NCBI GenBank assembly: GCA_964448115.1
Contig: CAYUVA010000003.1
Coordinates: forward strand, 89,183 to 153,182
Source: CAYUVA01 sp964448115 [NCBI: uncultured bacterium]
GTDB lineage: Bacteria; CAYUVA01
Reading direction: 5' to 3'
DNA: 64,000 nucleotides
Below are positions 36,228-46,744 of the stretch, piece by piece. The notes below the pieces were generated by a model that worked only from the letters and a program-made list of their open reading frames with translations, did no database searches and was not told the DNA's origin. The position numbers were made by a program, and so were the translations under genes. Each line of letters opens with the position of its first letter. Positions within the stretch are counted from its first letter, which is position 1.

Positions 36228-36243
36228 CGGATGATTACATCCG
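36228..36243 (-). other. Hairpin between rpsD and rpoA
   Basis: Read leftward, CGGATG-TAAT-CATCCG forms a perfect 6-bp stem with a 4-nt loop, 16 nt after the rpsD stop. No T-run follows, so it is not an intrinsic terminator. It could be a processing site or part of a control region for rpoA. Confidence 0.4.
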
Positions 36244-36259
36244 GTACACTCATTTCCGA

Positions 36260-36886
36260 TTACTTAGAGTATAGCTCTACGATAAGCTGCTCCTTGAAAT
36301 CGACTGGTATATCCTCTCTTGTCGGTATTGTAACCAGTGAGCCAGACATTTTCTCTATATCCAAAGATAGCCAAGAGGGTCGCTCCAGATGCTTTGCCGT
36401 TTCTAATGCTTCTTTTATTATAGTTAGATTCTGGCTCTTAGGACGAACCGAGATTGTTTCCCCGATCTTCACCAGGTATGATGGAATATCTACTTTCTTA
36501 CCATTTATCAAGAAATGACCGTGTTTGACTAGTTGTCGCGCTTGCCTTCGTGATGCAGCGAATCCTAGACGATAGACCATGTTATCAAGCCGTCTTTCCA
36601 GCAATACTAGCAAGTTGTATCCGCTCATCCCTTTCATCCGCGCTGCCTTGGAGAATGTTATCTTGAACTGTCGTTCCATCATTCCATAGGTTTTGCGCAT
36701 CTTTTGCTTTTCTCTAAGCTGCATTCCATAATCAGACATCTTCGGTCTTCTTTGTCCATGCTGTCCAGGAGCGAAGCTTCGGCGCTTGAAGGAACATTTA
36801 TCCCCCATGCATCTATTGCCCTTCAGGTAGAGTTTCTCCCCCTCACGACGGCAAACCCTGCATACAGGTCCTGTATATCTAGCCAA
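36260..36886 (-). CDS. rpsD: 30S ribosomal protein S4
   Basis: This is a 208-residue primary 16S rRNA binder. [20 protein letters not shown] starts the protein, and CX2C...C (CRVC and a later Cys in [11 protein letters not shown]) indicates the zinc-binding form. The S4 RNA-binding domain is [20 protein letters not shown] and [20 protein letters not shown]. In many bacteria S4 represses the alpha operon, so its position before rpoA fits. The rpsK gene is 19 nt upstream. Confidence 0.98.
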   Translation of the reverse strand: MARYTGPVCRVCRREGEKLYLKGNRCMGDKCSFKRRSFAPGQHGQRRPKMSDYGMQLREKQKMRKTYGMMERQFKITFSKAARMKGMSGYNLLVLLERRLDNMVYRLGFAASRRQARQLVKHGHFLINGKKVDIPSYLVKIGETISVRPKSQNLTIIKEALETAKHLERPSWLSLDIEKMSGSLVTIPTREDIPVDFKEQLIVELYSK

Positions 36887-36905
36887 GTTTTGACCTCCTT
36901 TTCAT

Positions 36906-37310
36906 TTAGACTCTTCTTCTTTTAGGCGACCGGCATCCGTTGTGCGGTATCGGCGAGACATCCTTGATGGTCCGGATGATTAACCCAACAGCCTGCAAGG
37001 CTCTGATCGCAGACTCTCTTCCAGAGCCGGGACCTTTAACCTGGACATCGACGCTTTCCATTCCAAAATCATCAATGGCTTTTTTGCCCGCGTTCCTCGC
37101 CACCAATTGGGCAGCGTAAGGGGTGCTTTTCCTGGAGCCTTTGTATCCGATCGAACCGGCTGATGCCCAGCATATAGTGTTCCCACCAGGATCGGTAATT
37201 GTTACCAAGGTATTGTTAAATGTCGCTTGTATATGGACAACCCCATGAGGGACCTTGATTTTTTCTTTTCGTTTCTTCTTGCCAGCCTTTGCTCTTGTCT
37301 TTTTTGCCAT
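36906..37310 (-). CDS. rpsK: 30S ribosomal protein S11
   Basis: The 134 residues include [40 protein letters not shown] and the C-terminal signature [19 protein letters not shown]11 forms part of the platform and mRNA path near the E site. The N-terminal tail is unusually Lys-rich ([17 protein letters not shown]). It lies 3 nt after rpsM and is probably translated as a coupled pair. Confidence 0.98.
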   Translation of the reverse strand: MAKKTRAKAGKKKRKEKIKVPHGVVHIQATFNNTLVTITDPGGNTICWASAGSIGYKGSRKSTPYAAQLVARNAGKKAIDDFGMESVDVQVKGPGSGRESAIRALQAVGLIIRTIKDVSPIPHNGCRSPKRRRV

Positions 37311-37313
37311 CTA

Positions 37314-37688
37314 TTATTTCCCCTTCTTGCGAATGCCGATAGATCTCTTTCTGCCCTTCTTGGTTCTGGCGTTGGTATGTGTTCTTTGACCTCTTACGGG
37401 GAGTCCTCTTTTATGTCTCCACCCGCGGTAACAACCGATATCCATGAGCCTTTTTATGTTCATGGAGACCTCTTGTCTCAGTTCCCCCTCGACCTTGTAG
37501 CGAGTCTCTATTATCCTGCGAATTGCATTGATTTGATCCTCGGTGAGATCTTTGACTCTGGTATCAGCATCTATACCGGCTTCTTGCAAGATCATATTTG
37601 ATCTACTCCTGCCGATGCCGAAGATATATGTAAGTCCGATCTCTATCCTTTTATTCTTCGGCAGATCAACACCTGCGATTCTTGCCAT
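37314..37688 (-). CDS. rpsM: 30S ribosomal protein S13
   Basis: This 124-residue protein of the small-subunit head contacts P-site tRNA and L5. [20 protein letters not shown] opens it, [16 protein letters not shown] is the helix-two-turns-helix region and [19 protein letters not shown] is the conserved basic tail. rpmJ lies 17 nt upstream, as in classical alpha operons. Confidence 0.98.
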   Translation of the reverse strand: MARIAGVDLPKNKRIEIGLTYIFGIGRSRSNMILQEAGIDADTRVKDLTEDQINAIRRIIETRYKVEGELRQEVSMNIKRLMDIGCYRGWRHKRGLPVRGQRTHTNARTKKGRKRSIGIRKKGK

Positions 37689-37705
37689 TTATGCCTCCGA
37701 GATCT

Positions 37706-37819
37706 TTATCCTTGTCTTTGTTTATGTTTAGGGTTCTCGCAGATCACTCTAACTACACCCTTGCGTTTTATTATTCGGCACTTATCGCATATCCTTTTAA
37801 CCGATGGTCTTACTTTCAT
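37706..37819 (-). CDS. rpmJ: 50S ribosomal protein L36 (zinc-binding form)
   Basis: A 37-residue gene that is easily missed because of its size. The translation starts [20 protein letters not shown] and ends KHKQRQG. Cys11, Cys14, Cys27 and His32 form the CX2C...CX4H zinc site of the C+ type. It lies in the canonical position between infA and rpsM. Confidence 0.97.
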   Translation of the reverse strand: MKVRPSVKRICDKCRIIKRKGVVRVICENPKHKQRQG

Positions 37820-37848
37820 TTGTCATGCACCTTCTTATCGATATTTTA

Positions 37849-38067
37849 TTATTTCTGCCTGAAAACGATCCGACCCTTGGTCAGATCATAAGGTGATAAG
37901 TGTACCAGAACTTTATCTCCAGGTAAAATCCTGATGAAGTGTTTACGCATCTTACCGGATATGTATGCTAAAACACGCATTCCATTTTCTAGTTCCACTC
38001 GAAACATGCCATTAGGTAAAGGTTCAACTATGGTTCCCTCAACCTCTATGGCATCATCTTTGGGCAT
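37849..38067 (-). CDS. infA: Translation initiation factor IF-1
   Basis: The 72-residue single OB-fold protein opens [20 protein letters not shown] and has the conserved core [20 protein letters not shown], then [20 protein letters not shown] and [10 protein letters not shown]-1 blocks the A site during initiation. It lies 5 nt after map, the usual map-infA-rpmJ order of the spc/alpha junction in many Gram-positive and deep-branching bacteria. Confidence 0.97.
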   Translation of the reverse strand: MPKDDAIEVEGTIVEPLPNGMFRVELENGMRVLAYISGKMRKHFIRILPGDKVLVHLSPYDLTKGRIVFRQK

Positions 38068-38072
38068 AATAT

Positions 38073-38891
38073 CTACTCCCTGCTGGTCTGCTGAGGTTCA
38101 AAAAAGTCAAACTCGATAGCTTCCCATGCCTCGCTTAAGATACTGGGTCGATCTTTCATAACCACAACCGAATGCTCGAAGTGAGCCGACAGGCTACCAT
38201 CTTTAGTGCGTGCTGTCCATTGATCATGGTCGATCAACACCTCGTAATCGCCCATGAGCACCATAGGCTCCAGGGCAAAGACCATCCCTTCCTTAAGGAG
38301 CAATCCCCGTCCAGCCTTTCCAAAATTCGGTATCTGTGGCTCCTCGTGCAGGTTCACGCCGATTCCATGTCCGACAAAGACTCTTACCACAGAATACCCG
38401 GCACTCTCGGCGGTTGTTTGGATTGCGCTTGAAATGTCGCCTAGCTTGTTACCCTGGCGCATCTGGGATATGCCTTGATGCAACGCCTGGTAGGTTACCC
38501 TGAGCAGTCTTTGCGTCTCGGCATCAACCTGCCCCACCGGCAATGTTACCGCTGCATCTCCATAATATCCATTAAAATAGACACCGCAGTCTATGCTCAC
38601 TATGTCACCGCTTCTTAAGATCCTTTTCTTTGAGGGGATTCCGTGAACGATCTCGTCGTTTATCGAAGCGCAGATAGTTGCTGGAAAAGGTCTAGGGTTC
38701 GATCCCTGGTACCCCTTGAAGGCGGGGAGGGCTCCTCGGCTGCGAATAAAGGATTCGGCAGCCCTATCCAGCTCTTTTGTATTTATTCCTGGCTCTATCA
38801 TCTTGCTCAGCATTACCAGCGTCTCACCCACGATGTCGTTCGCCCTTTTTAGGGTTTCAAGCTCCCGGGACGACCTTATATTTATGCTCAT
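38073..38891 (-). CDS. map: Type I methionine aminopeptidase
   Basis: Map removes N-terminal Met from nascent proteins. The five metal ligands are recognisable: two Asp in [20 protein letters not shown], His in [19 protein letters not shown], Glu in VFALEPM and Glu in [11 protein letters not shown]. At 272 residues it is slightly longer than the usual 250-264, with a short C-terminal extension. It lies 14 nt after adk, and infA follows at 5 nt. Confidence 0.97.
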   Translation of the reverse strand: MSINIRSSRELETLKRANDIVGETLVMLSKMIEPGINTKELDRAAESFIRSRGALPAFKGYQGSNPRPFPATICASINDEIVHGIPSKKRILRSGDIVSIDCGVYFNGYYGDAAVTLPVGQVDAETQRLLRVTYQALHQGISQMRQGNKLGDISSAIQTTAESAGYSVVRVFVGHGIGVNLHEEPQIPNFGKAGRGLLLKEGMVFALEPMVLMGDYEVLIDHDQWTARTKDGSLSAHFEHSVVVMKDRPSILSEAWEAIEFDFFEPQQTSRE

Positions 38892-38905
38892 GAAAAACGG
38901 TGGCT

Positions 38906-39550
38906 TTATACTTTGATCTTGTTATTTATTCTTGCTTGTACATCCTTGATATCCCCCTCACCGGAGATCTCCGTAAGAAGGTTTTTGTTGCGATAATACT
39001 CCTCGAGCGGTCCCGTGGTTTCCCTGTACACCTTCAATCGTTCCCTTATCACCTCTTCGGTATCATCCTTGCGTTGGTAAAGCTCACCGCCGCAGTTATC
39101 GCAAACTGCATCATTTCGCGGAGGCTTGTAAATTATATGGAATACTGCGCCACAGTCCTTGCAAGAACGGCGTCCGGAGAGTCTCCTTACTATCTCTTCC
39201 TCGCCGGCGATAATATTTAATACTAGATCCAGCCCTTGACCTAGCTTTCCCAGTATCTCTGTCAGCGATTCAGCCTGTTTTAGCGTCCTGGGAAAGCCAT
39301 CAAGGATATATCCTGCCCGGCAGTCATCCTCACTCAACCGGTCAGCCACCATATCGATTACGATCTCATCAGGAACTAATTTCCCTGCCTTCATGTACTC
39401 CTCGGCTTTTCTTCCCAGCTCGGTCTTAAGTGATACATTCTTACGAAAGATATCCCCGGTGGAAATATGGGGGACATCGAGTTTTTCAGCCATGTACTTG
39501 GCTTGGGTTCCCTTTCCCACTCCAGGGGGTCCTAATAGTACTATTCGCAT
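38906..39550 (-). CDS. adk: Adenylate kinase, zinc-LID form
   Basis: The 214-residue enzyme interconverts ATP + AMP and 2 ADP. The P-loop is GPPGVGKGTQAKYMAEKL, the AMP-binding region is ISTGDIFRKNV and the LID domain holds a four-Cys site (CKDC...CDNC). The Cys4 LID is typical of Gram-positive and many deep-branching bacteria rather than of E. coli. Its ATG shares one base with the secY stop (TAATG), implying translational coupling. Confidence 0.98.
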   Translation of the reverse strand: MRIVLLGPPGVGKGTQAKYMAEKLDVPHISTGDIFRKNVSLKTELGRKAEEYMKAGKLVPDEIVIDMVADRLSEDDCRAGYILDGFPRTLKQAESLTEILGKLGQGLDLVLNIIAGEEEIVRRLSGRRSCKDCGAVFHIIYKPPRNDAVCDNCGGELYQRKDDTEEVIRERLKVYRETTGPLEEYYRNKNLLTEISGEGDIKDVQARINNKIKV

Positions 39551-40860
39551 TATTTACTCCTTCTTCTGCTTCCCTTGCGCATGAATCCCTCATAGTGCCT
39601 CATTAAAAGATGGCTCTCGATCTGCTGAACCGTATCCAATCCAACACCGATGACGATGAGCAGCGATGTTCCACCAAAGTAAAAAGGTATATTGAACCAT
39701 TTTATTAAGAATGTAGGCATGATCGCTATGGCAGCGAGAAATATAGAGCCAACCAGGGTCACCCTGGTCAAGACTCGGTCTATATAGTCGGCGGTGCGCT
39801 TGCCGGGTCTTATGCCGGGGATGAAGCCACCGTACTTCTTCATGTTATCAGCCAGATCGACCGGGTTGAAGATGATCGCTGTATAGAAATAGCAAAAGAA
39901 GACTATGGCTGCCGTATAGATAACCATGTAAAGTGGCGCTCCCGGAGCCAGCATGTCCATTATGGTACCGACAAAGGGAAACCTATCCTTGGGTAAAAAA
40001 TTGGCTATGGTAGTCGGGAACATGATGATCGAGGCAGCGAAGATTATGGGGATGACACCAGCGGTGTTGATCTTCATCGGGATATGCGTGCTTTGACCGC
40101 CATACATCTTCCTGCCCACCACCCTCTTGGCGTATTGCACCGGAATGCGACGTTGTCCCTGCTGGACAATGATGATAAGGGCGATTACTGCAACCACGAT
40201 GATCCCGATCACAGCAGCCTCATATAGCTCCATCTCTTTTATTAACAGGCGCTGGTACAAGGAGAGTATGCCAGATGGCATGGCAGCGATGATGCCGGCA
40301 AAGATGATCAGGGAGATGCCGTTTCCAACTCCTCGCTCGGTGATCTGCTCGCCGAGCCACATGATGAAAGCAGTTCCAGCGGTTAAGGTGATAACCATCA
40401 TCAACCTGAAACCCCAGCCGGGATTTAAGACAAAGGCACCGCCTTGCATAGCCTCCAAGCCAACCGCTATGCCGAACGACTGGATAACGCTTAGCACCAC
40501 CGTGCCATATCGGGTATATTGGGTGATCTTCTTTCTGCCCGCCTCGCCTTCCTTTGCCAACTGAGCCAACTTTGGGACAACCACGGTTAAAAGCTGAAGG
40601 ATAATCGAGGCGGAAATGTATGGCATAATCCCCAGAGAGAAGATGGTCATGTTCAGGAATGCTCCACCGGAGAACATATCGTAAAAGCCGAATATGGTGC
40701 CAGCGGCTGCCTTGGACATGAACTCAGCAAGGGCTGAGGTGTTTATGCCTGGAGATGGGACATGACAACCTATGCGATAGATAAAAAGAAAGAAAAGTGT
40801 ATAAAAGATCCTCTTTCTAAGGTCCGGTATCTTGAAGATATTGGCAAAGGTCTCTATCAT
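39550..40860 (-). CDS. secY: Protein translocase channel subunit SecY
   Basis: The 436 residues have ten transmembrane helices and the SecY signatures: [18 protein letters not shown] in the first loop, [20 protein letters not shown] in the plug/TM2 region and a late [18 protein letters not shown]. SecY exports the signal-peptide proteins found elsewhere in the window. It starts inside the end of rplO (ATGA, 4-nt overlap) and ends on the first base of adk. Confidence 0.98.
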   Translation of the reverse strand: MIETFANIFKIPDLRKRIFYTLFFLFIYRIGCHVPSPGINTSALAEFMSKAAAGTIFGFYDMFSGGAFLNMTIFSLGIMPYISASIILQLLTVVVPKLAQLAKEGEAGRKKITQYTRYGTVVLSVIQSFGIAVGLEAMQGGAFVLNPGWGFRLMMVITLTAGTAFIMWLGEQITERGVGNGISLIIFAGIIAAMPSGILSLYQRLLIKEMELYEAAVIGIIVVAVIALIIIVQQGQRRIPVQYAKRVVGRKMYGGQSTHIPMKINTAGVIPIIFAASIIMFPTTIANFLPKDRFPFVGTIMDMLAPGAPLYMVIYTAAIVFFCYFYTAIIFNPVDLADNMKKYGGFIPGIRPGKRTADYIDRVLTRVTLVGSIFLAAIAIMPTFLIKWFNIPFYFGGTSLLIVIGVGLDTVQQIESHLLMRHYEGFMRKGSRRRSK

Positions 40861-41300
40861 TTATCCGATCCCTCTATGCTACCCCCGGCGTTTAAGATCT
40901 TTTGTTTGGCTGAATTGGAGACTGCCTGTACCTTGAAGATCAAGGGTATATGGATCTCTCCATCCCCAAGTATCTTCACACCATCCTTGCCAGCCTTGCT
41001 AATTATGCCCTTTTCCTTCAGCGTCTGGATGGTTACCTCCTCATTGGGATCGTATTTTGCCAGATCATCTAGGTTGATCACGGCGAATTCCTTTTTGAAT
41101 ATATTAGTGAATCCTTTGCTGGGGAGTCTCCTGTACAGAGGCATCTGACCACCCTCGAACCATCTTTTTGTCTTCATTCTGGCTTTTTGCCCCTTGTGTC
41201 CTCTGGTGCTAGTTTTTCCGTGTCCGCTTCCAGGTCCTCTTCCGACCCTTTTTCGTTTTTTACGAGCGCCCTGTGGTGGTTTTAGTTCGCTAAGTTTCAT
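40857..41300 (-). CDS. rplO: 50S ribosomal protein L15
   Basis: The 147-residue protein has a glycine/basic-rich N-terminal extension that threads into 23S rRNA ([20 protein letters not shown]) and the signature [15 protein letters not shown]. It is the gene before secY, with a 4-nt overlap, and lies 2 nt after rpmD. Confidence 0.97.
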   Translation of the reverse strand: MKLSELKPPQGARKKRKRVGRGPGSGHGKTSTRGHKGQKARMKTKRWFEGGQMPLYRRLPSKGFTNIFKKEFAVINLDDLAKYDPNEEVTIQTLKEKGIISKAGKDGVKILGDGEIHIPLIFKVQAVSNSAKQKILNAGGSIEGSDK

Positions 41301-41302
41301 AT

Positions 41303-41554
41303 CTATTTCACCTCTTCGCTAGACTCTTCAGTATAGTCTTCCCATTCGACCAGGTGTCTAACCTTGTATATCATTCCCATGATCTCTGGTGATTTCTTCC
41401 TAAGTTCCACCTTGTTGATCTTGCTCAGCCCTAGCCCTTTGAGCACCTTCTTTAATTTCAGGGGTTTTCCGGTCGGGCTTCTCTTTAGCCAAACCTTAAT
41501 TAACTGGGTATCTTTTTGTTCTTTCATGTCAGTCATCTTAGGTGCCTCAACCAT
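41303..41554 (-). CDS. rpmD: 50S ribosomal protein L30
   Basis: The core [20 protein letters not shown] with [11 protein letters not shown] and [15 protein letters not shown] identifies L30. At 83 residues it exceeds the usual 58-62 because of about 16 residues before the first strand and an acidic tail ([12 protein letters not shown]). An internal start at MTDMKEQKD would shorten the N-terminus. Position rpsE-rpmD-rplO is canonical. Confidence 0.93.
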   Translation of the reverse strand: MVEAPKMTDMKEQKDTQLIKVWLKRSPTGKPLKLKKVLKGLGLSKINKVELRKKSPEIMGMIYKVRHLVEWEDYTEESSEEVK

Positions 41555-41556
41555 TA

Positions 41557-42057
41557 TTATTCCTGGAGCTCTTCCACTGATTTATCCCTAAGTCGAGCAG
41601 CCTCGGAAAATGAGCGAAGCCTTTTCAGCCCATTTAGTGTCGCCTTTATAACATTCAAGGGATTAGTCGAGCCATGTATCTTAGTGAGAATATCAGTTAT
41701 GCCGGCAGCTTCCATGACCGCTCTCACAGATCCGCCGGCGATGATCCCGGTGCCGGGTGCTGCTGGCTTGAGTAAGACCTTTGATTTCTCAAATTTGCCG
41801 ATGATCTCATGCGGTATTGTTGTACCGACAACCGGCACAGTCATCATATTTTTCTTGGCTTGCTCTATTCCTTTGCTGATCGCTGCCGGCACCTCAGTAG
41901 CCTTGCCGAGGGCAGCTCCCACGCGACCTTTCTTGTCGCCGACGACCACTACTGCGCTGAAGGAAAAGCGACGCCCTCCCTTCACGACCTTGGCTACTCG
42001 GTTGAGCTGCACTACCTTATCGAAAAATTCCAACTGTTCGCCGGATATATTATCCAT
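41557..42057 (-). CDS. rpsE: 30S ribosomal protein S5
   Basis: The 166 residues carry the double-stranded-RNA-binding-like N-terminal domain ([20 protein letters not shown]) and the C-terminal domain [25 protein letters not shown]-type loop residues and [21 protein letters not shown]5 supports decoding accuracy. It lies 2 nt before rpmD and 27 nt after rplR. Confidence 0.98.
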   Translation of the reverse strand: MDNISGEQLEFFDKVVQLNRVAKVVKGGRRFSFSAVVVVGDKKGRVGAALGKATEVPAAISKGIEQAKKNMMTVPVVGTTIPHEIIGKFEKSKVLLKPAAPGTGIIAGGSVRAVMEAAGITDILTKIHGSTNPLNVIKATLNGLKRLRSFSEAARLRDKSVEELQE

Positions 42058-42084
42058 CTTTATTTAGCCCCTTGATATTATTAC

Positions 42085-42450
42085 CTAAAATTCAAGACCG
42101 TTTTCACGAGCAGCCTCAGCAAGCACTTTGACTTTTCCATGATACCTGTATGCGCCCCTGTCGAAACGAACCTTGGTGATATTTACCTTTTTTGCCTTTT
42201 CGGCTATCAGCTTTCCTACCACCTTTGCTGCCTCAATATTGCCGCTTCTCCTAGTTGTCTCCTTGAATTCTGGAGAAAGGCTGCTTGCTGCCACCAGGGT
42301 TTTCCCGTTGAGATCATCTATTATCTGCGCGTATATATGTCGCAGGCTTCTGTAAACCGATAGGCGCGGGCGCTCCGGCGCGCCGAATATCTTCCTTCGC
42401 ACCCTTCGTTTTCTCTTTTCTCTGGTTGTCTGTTTTTTATACATATCCAA
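42085..42450 (-). CDS. rplR: 50S ribosomal protein L18
   Basis: The 121-residue 5S rRNA-binding protein begins with a basic tail ([16 protein letters not shown]). [20 protein letters not shown] and [20 protein letters not shown] are the diagnostic segments. It may start two codons downstream (MYKKQT). It is flanked by rplF and rpsE as expected. Confidence 0.97.
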   Translation of the reverse strand: MDMYKKQTTREKRKRRVRRKIFGAPERPRLSVYRSLRHIYAQIIDDLNGKTLVAASSLSPEFKETTRRSGNIEAAKVVGKLIAEKAKKVNITKVRFDRGAYRYHGKVKVLAEAARENGLEF

Positions 42451-42480
42451 GATCCTCTAGGCTATACATCGATTATCATT

Positions 42481-43020
42481 TTAGCCGGTCTTCTTACCTT
42501 CCTTGCTGATGACCTTCTCTCCAACATAGCGGATACCCTTGCCCTTGTAAGGTTCCACAGGTCTGAAGGAGCGAATATCAGCAGCAAATTGACCGACCAA
42601 CTTTTTATCTATCCCTTTTATGATGATCAGGGTATTTTTTGCTTCTACAGACACATCTATGCCATCCGGGATAGTTACTCTGATGGGATGGGAATAGCCC
42701 AGCGCCAGATTAAGATATTTTCCCTCCAGGTTTGCCTTGAAGCCAGTTCCCCGGATCTCCAATGACTTGGTAAATCCTTCGACAACTCCTTGCACCATGT
42801 TATTGATCAGGCTTCGGTATAGTCCGTGAAGCGCCTTATCCTTGTGAGCATCAGAGGGTCTGGTAACCATTATCATCCCATCTTGAACCTTTACATCGAA
42901 GCCCGGCTTTACCTGCTGACTAAGAACACCCAAGGGTCCGCTAACAGTTACAAGTTGCTCCTTTATCTTTACATCGACCTTGGGCGGTATTTTTATCGGT
43001 AGTTTACCTATTCGTGACAT
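42481..43020 (-). CDS. rplF: 50S ribosomal protein L6
   Basis: The 179 residues form two homologous domains. MSRIGKLPIKIPPKVDVKI starts the first. Signature 1, PYKGKGIRYVGEKVISKEGK, ends the protein. L6 sits near the GTPase-associated centre. It has a normal length and lies 24 nt after rpsH. Confidence 0.98.
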   Translation of the reverse strand: MSRIGKLPIKIPPKVDVKIKEQLVTVSGPLGVLSQQVKPGFDVKVQDGMIMVTRPSDAHKDKALHGLYRSLINNMVQGVVEGFTKSLEIRGTGFKANLEGKYLNLALGYSHPIRVTIPDGIDVSVEAKNTLIIIKGIDKKLVGQFAADIRSFRPVEPYKGKGIRYVGEKVISKEGKKTG

Positions 43021-43044
43021 CTCGCATTCCCTTTTCTTTGGATC

Positions 43045-43443
43045 TCACCAGACATGGCATAGTATCTCGCCACCAACATTGTATTTCCTGGCTTGTTTAT
43101 CGGTTACAATGCCTATAGGAGTCGAGATAATCGCAATGCCAATACCGCCAAGCACCTTGTCTATTTCCTTTGCTTTGCGATAGACTCGTCTGCCAGGTTT
43201 GCTTATCCTTTTAAGATCGGTGATAACCCTTTCCTTTTCATCGTTGTATTTCATGTAGATACGTAGAATCCCCTGTTTATTATCCTCGATGAACTTGTAT
43301 TTTCTTATAAATCCTTCTTCCTGGAGCACTTTTGCTATCTCGATCTTTATTCGGGAGCCGGGTATATCTACCTTCGGATGTAGGGCAATATTAGCGTTTC
43401 TTATCCTGGTGAGCATATCTGATATCGGATCGGTCATGGTCAT
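43045..43443 (-). CDS. rpsH: 30S ribosomal protein S8
   Basis: The 132-residue protein begins with [20 protein letters not shown] and ends with the signature [20 protein letters not shown] and [10 protein letters not shown]8 is a primary 16S binder and, in E. coli, the repressor of the spc operon by binding near rplE. It follows rpsN by 21 nt. Confidence 0.98.
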   Translation of the reverse strand: MTMTDPISDMLTRIRNANIALHPKVDIPGSRIKIEIAKVLQEEGFIRKYKFIEDNKQGILRIYMKYNDEKERVITDLKRISKPGRRVYRKAKEIDKVLGGIGIAIISTPIGIVTDKQARKYNVGGEILCHVW

Positions 43444-43464
43444 CTTTACTCTTTCCTCCCTGCA

Positions 43465-43650
43465 TTACCAGCTAGACTTGGTTACACCGGGTATCTGTCC
43501 CTCGGAGGCGAGTTTGCGGAAGCATATCCGGCAAACCTCGAATTCCCGGTAGTACCCTCTTGGTCGGCCGCAGATTCGGCAGCGGTTATATTTTCTTACC
43601 TTGAATTTGGGTTTTTTCTTCCATTTTTCCATCAATGCCTTACGGGTCAT
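43465..43650 (-). CDS. rpsN: 30S ribosomal protein S14, zinc-binding short form (type Z)
   Basis: At 61 residues it is the short S14 form with an intact zinc site: [20 protein letters not shown] (CX2C...CX2C). The ending [18 protein letters not shown] is canonical. The longer zinc-free S14 of enterobacteria is not used here. It lies between rplE and rpsH. Confidence 0.98.
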   Translation of the reverse strand: MTRKALMEKWKKKPKFKVRKYNRCRICGRPRGYYREFEVCRICFRKLASEGQIPGVTKSSW

Positions 43651-43665
43651 TATATTTTTCTCCTG

Positions 43666-44214
43666 TTATCTTCTGAAGGGCATTCCCAACATCTTTAAGA
43701 GTTCTCTTCCCATCTCATCATCATTGGCGGTGGTTACGATGGTTACAGAGAGCCCCCGAATTTTTTCAACCTTATCGTATTCTATCTCCGGAAATATGAT
43801 TTGTTCCCGGATACCTAGCGAATAATTTCCTCTACCATCGAAGCTGTTTGGACTCAGACCTCTAAAGTCCCTGACTCTTGGGAGGGCGACATTGATCAGG
43901 CGATCTAAAAAGTCGTACATGCGGCTTCTTCTTAAAGTTACGGTAGTCCCGATGCGAGCGCCGGCTCTTAGCTTGAAGCCGGCTATAGATTTTCTCGCCT
44001 TGGTTATGACCGCCTTTTGCCCGGCTATTATAGTCAGCTCCTCCAGGGCGCTTTCCAGAGCCTTGGGGTTCTGTATTGCTTCCCCTACTCCCATATTCAG
44101 AGTAATCTTGACCAATCGAGGCATGGCCATGATGTTTTCGATACCATGTTTCTCCCTGAAGTAGGGAATGATTTCTTCCTTATATTTTGTCAGTAGTCTA
44201 GGCGTATATCCCAC
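43666..44214 (-). CDS. rplE: 50S ribosomal protein L5
   Basis: The 182-residue 5S rRNA-binding protein shows [60 protein letters not shown] and [20 protein letters not shown]. It bridges to S13 in the small subunit. Normal length; 14 nt after rplX. Confidence 0.98.
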   Translation of the reverse strand: MGYTPRLLTKYKEEIIPYFREKHGIENIMAMPRLVKITLNMGVGEAIQNPKALESALEELTIIAGQKAVITKARKSIAGFKLRAGARIGTTVTLRRSRMYDFLDRLINVALPRVRDFRGLSPNSFDGRGNYSLGIREQIIFPEIEYDKVEKIRGLSVTIVTTANDDEMGRELLKMLGMPFRR

Positions 44215-44228
44215 TTTTTATGCTCCCA

Positions 44229-44579
44229 CTACTTATCTATAAGCGCATTGCAGTTAGTACAAACCCTCGACTTTGTGCCATCGCCCATAAGGGAGTATTT
44301 CACTCGCACAGCATGGTTGCATGAGCCACAGACCACCATTACATTAGAGACATGGATGCTCCCTTCCATATCGAGGATGCCACCCTTCTGGTTGGTCTTG
44401 GTCGGCTTCTTATGCTTATAGACCATATTGACTTTTTCTACGACTACCCGGTTGTTTCCCGGCAGGATGCTCAATACCTTTCCTCTTTTTCCTTTATCTT
44501 TGCCGGCGATGACCTGCACCGTATCCTTTTTTTTAATATGTATCTTTTGCATCTTCTTTTCTTTTTGGGTTTTCTTCAT
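44229..44579 (-). CDS. rplX: 50S ribosomal protein L24
   Basis: The KOW core [20 protein letters not shown] with the following [20 protein letters not shown] identifies L24, an assembly-initiator protein. The C-terminal four Cys (VCGSCNHAV and VCTNCNAL) form a zinc ribbon, so this is the metal-binding variant. GGAG at good spacing before ATG 44579 supports the nine-residue basic N-terminal extension. Confidence 0.97.
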   Translation of the reverse strand: MKKTQKEKKMQKIHIKKKDTVQVIAGKDKGKRGKVLSILPGNNRVVVEKVNMVYKHKKPTKTNQKGGILDMEGSIHVSNVMVVCGSCNHAVRVKYSLMGDGTKSRVCTNCNALIDK

Positions 44580-44604
44580 TTTTATACTCCTTCGCTAAGC
44601 ATGT

Positions 44605-44979
44605 TCAAAGCACCTCCGGTGCCAAGGAGACTATCTTCATAAATTTTTTTTCTCTAAGCTCCCTGGCAACAGGACCGAATACCCTGGTGCCGACCGGTTC
44701 GTTTTGCTTATTGATGATGACTGCGGAGTTCTTATCGAATCTAATATAAGTGCCGTCCTTGCGTCTTATCTCCTTTGCAGTTCTCACCACCACTGCTCGA
44801 ACCACCTTTCCAGCCTTGACCTGTTCATTGCAGTGGGGCATTGATACCTTCACCGAGGCGGTAATGATATCCCCCACTGATGCATAGCGTTTACCCGAAC
44901 CCCCAAGCGGCGTAATACATTGTATCCTCTTGGCGCCCGAGTTATCGGCTACTTCCAACATGGTTCTCATCTTTATCAT
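44605..44979 (-). CDS. rplN: 50S ribosomal protein L14
   Basis: The 124 residues include [40 protein letters not shown] and [21 protein letters not shown]14 forms an intersubunit bridge and is one of the most conserved large-subunit proteins. Only the N-terminal MIKMRTM differs slightly from the usual MIQ.QT. A 52-nt gap separates it from rpsQ. Confidence 0.98.
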   Translation of the reverse strand: MIKMRTMLEVADNSGAKRIQCITPLGGSGKRYASVGDIITASVKVSMPHCNEQVKAGKVVRAVVVRTAKEIRRKDGTYIRFDKNSAVIINKQNEPVGTRVFGPVARELREKKFMKIVSLAPEVL

Positions 44980-45031
44980 CTTCGACTTCCTGTCATATTA
45001 TTGAATATCGATGTTCGCTAATATAAGTCTC

Positions 45032-45295
45032 CTATAATGCCTTCTGCAGGATCTTCAGCACCTTGAAGCTTTTCCTTTTAGAAAGCGGTCTGGATTCGAT
45101 GAGCATAACCTTATCCCCGATACCGCATATATTGTCCTGGTCATGAGCCAGATATTTCTTTCGACGCTTGATGAACTTCTTGTACTTTTTATGTAGTACC
45201 TTGCGCTCAACCAGGACATTCACCGTCTTATCCATGTTATTATTGATGACTACGCCGATGAGTCTTCTTTTCTGTGCACTTTGAGTCGTATTCAT
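45032..45295 (-). CDS. rpsQ: 30S ribosomal protein S17
   Basis: The 87-residue OB-fold primary 16S binder shows RRLIGVVINNNMDKTVNVLV, HKKYKKFIKRRKKYLAHDQ and GDKVMLIESRPLSKRKSFKV. The start overlaps the rpmC stop by 4 nt (ATGA), implying coupled translation. Confidence 0.98.
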   Translation of the reverse strand: MNTTQSAQKRRLIGVVINNNMDKTVNVLVERKVLHKKYKKFIKRRKKYLAHDQDNICGIGDKVMLIESRPLSKRKSFKVLKILQKAL

Positions 45296-45528
45296 TTCGT
45301 TTCCCCGGTCGCTCGTTTAGTGATCTTTGGATTATCGGGGTCGATCCCCCTTTCTCTCAAGGTGGTAAGCGCTCTGGCAAGATTCTTTTTGGTTAGCTTT
45401 AAGGCTGCTGGATTATTCAGCGGTTCTCTTGCTGACTGGTATCTAAGATTGAAAAGCTCTTCTCTTAAGTCCTTAATCAGATCCAGTATCTCATCCGAGG
45501 GCATCTCTCTAATTTCCGAGGCTCTCAT
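45292..45528 (-). CDS. rpmC: 50S ribosomal protein L29
   Basis: The 78-residue two-helix protein is recognised by DLIKDLREELFNLRYQSARE and the conserved ending of L29 (LTKKNLARALTTLRERGI) with a short extra tail. It sits at the tunnel exit, where trigger factor and SRP dock. One base separates it from rplP. Confidence 0.97.
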   Translation of the reverse strand: MRASEIREMPSDEILDLIKDLREELFNLRYQSAREPLNNPAALKLTKKNLARALTTLRERGIDPDNPKITKRATGETK

Positions 45529-45529
45529 A

Positions 45530-45949
45530 TTATAACCCTCCTTGTTGTCTAATTATGAACTTGGTCTTTATGGGGAGCTTCGCGGAGGCGAGCTGAAGCG
45601 CTCTCCTGGCTCTCTCCTCGCTAACCCCATCGACCTCGTAGAGCACTCTTCCAGGCTTTACAACCGCTACCCATCCTTCCGGGTTTCCTTTGCCTTTACC
45701 CATACGGGTTTCAGCCGGTTTTTTGGTGATCGGCTTATCGGGGAAGATCCGAATCCACAGTTTTCCACCTCTGCGTAATGACCTGGTGATAGCTATACGG
45801 GCTGCCTCGATCTGCCTATTCGAGATCCAACCAGGCTCTTGAGCCTTGAGACCATAGGAACCGAAGCTCAAGCTATTTCCCTTGCAGGCTTGTCCCTTCA
45901 TCCTCCCCTTTTGGGCTTTACGGTATTTTGTCTTACTCGGTTGCAGCAT
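45530..45949 (-). CDS. rplP: 50S ribosomal protein L16
   Basis: The 139 residues start [20 protein letters not shown] and contain [40 protein letters not shown] and [21 protein letters not shown]16 organises the A-site tRNA region. The length is normal, and it lies 6 nt after rpsC. Confidence 0.98.
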   Translation of the reverse strand: MLQPSKTKYRKAQKGRMKGQACKGNSLSFGSYGLKAQEPGWISNRQIEAARIAITRSLRRGGKLWIRIFPDKPITKKPAETRMGKGKGNPEGWVAVVKPGRVLYEVDGVSEERARRALQLASAKLPIKTKFIIRQQGGL

Positions 45950-45955
45950 CGTATA

Positions 45956-46732
45956 TTATTCCTCTTCAATTTTGTTTGGCTTTATAGAGTACCTTCGCGT
46001 CTTCTTTATCGGTTCTTCCTCTTTTTCCAGTGTCTCTTCCTTAACCTTTTCCTCTTCATACTTGGTTGCTAACGGGGTTTCTGTGATCTGAGTCGTCTCC
46101 AGTGACGGCATCTTCATGTCTCCTTTATATATCCAGCACTTGACACCGATCACTCCATAAGTTGTCATCGCTTCAGCGATGCCATAATCTATCTCAGCTC
46201 TTAGGGTATGTAGAGGAACCCTGCCCTCCAGGTACTGCTCGACGCGAGCCATCTCGGCACCACCGAGCCTGCCGCCAACTCTTATCCTGATGCCCTTAGC
46301 CTTATAGCGTAGAGCAGATGATACAGCCTTCTTCATGGCGCGACGGAAACTCACCCTTCTCTCCAGTTGCAGGGCGATATTCTCAGCCACCAATTGTGCA
46401 TCGACCTCTGCGTACTTTACCTCTTTTATCTTGATATAGACCGCCTTGCCGGTCATCTTTTCAATCTCTTTTTTCATGTTCTCCACATCCTGCCCTTTTC
46501 TTCCGATGATGATCCCTGGTCGGGCAGTATATATGTAGATTCGAATCTTATCAGGTTGTCTTTCGATCTCTATCTTTGAGATGCCGGCATGGTAGAGCTT
46601 ATTTTTTATAAAGGCTCGAATCTTTAAATCTTCATGCAATAGCTTTGCATAACCCTTTTTTGCATACCACTTTGAGAGCCATCCTTTGTTAAGCGAAAGT
46701 CGAAGCCCTATTGGATTGACCTTTTGTCCCAC
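45956..46732 (-). CDS. rpsC: 30S ribosomal protein S3, with acidic tail
   Basis: The 258 residues include the N-terminal KH domain ([20 protein letters not shown]) and the C-terminal domain [20 protein letters not shown] followed by [21 protein letters not shown]3 lines the mRNA entry channel. After about residue 210 it continues with a Glu/Lys-rich tail ([18 protein letters not shown]) not present in shorter homologues. Confidence 0.97.
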   Translation of the reverse strand: MGQKVNPIGLRLSLNKGWLSKWYAKKGYAKLLHEDLKIRAFIKNKLYHAGISKIEIERQPDKIRIYIYTARPGIIIGRKGQDVENMKKEIEKMTGKAVYIKIKEVKYAEVDAQLVAENIALQLERRVSFRRAMKKAVSSALRYKAKGIRIRVGGRLGGAEMARVEQYLEGRVPLHTLRAEIDYGIAEAMTTYGVIGVKCWIYKGDMKMPSLETTQITETPLATKYEEEKVKEETLEKEEEPIKKTRRYSIKPNKIEEE

Positions 46733-46744
46733 TAAAGATCCTCC

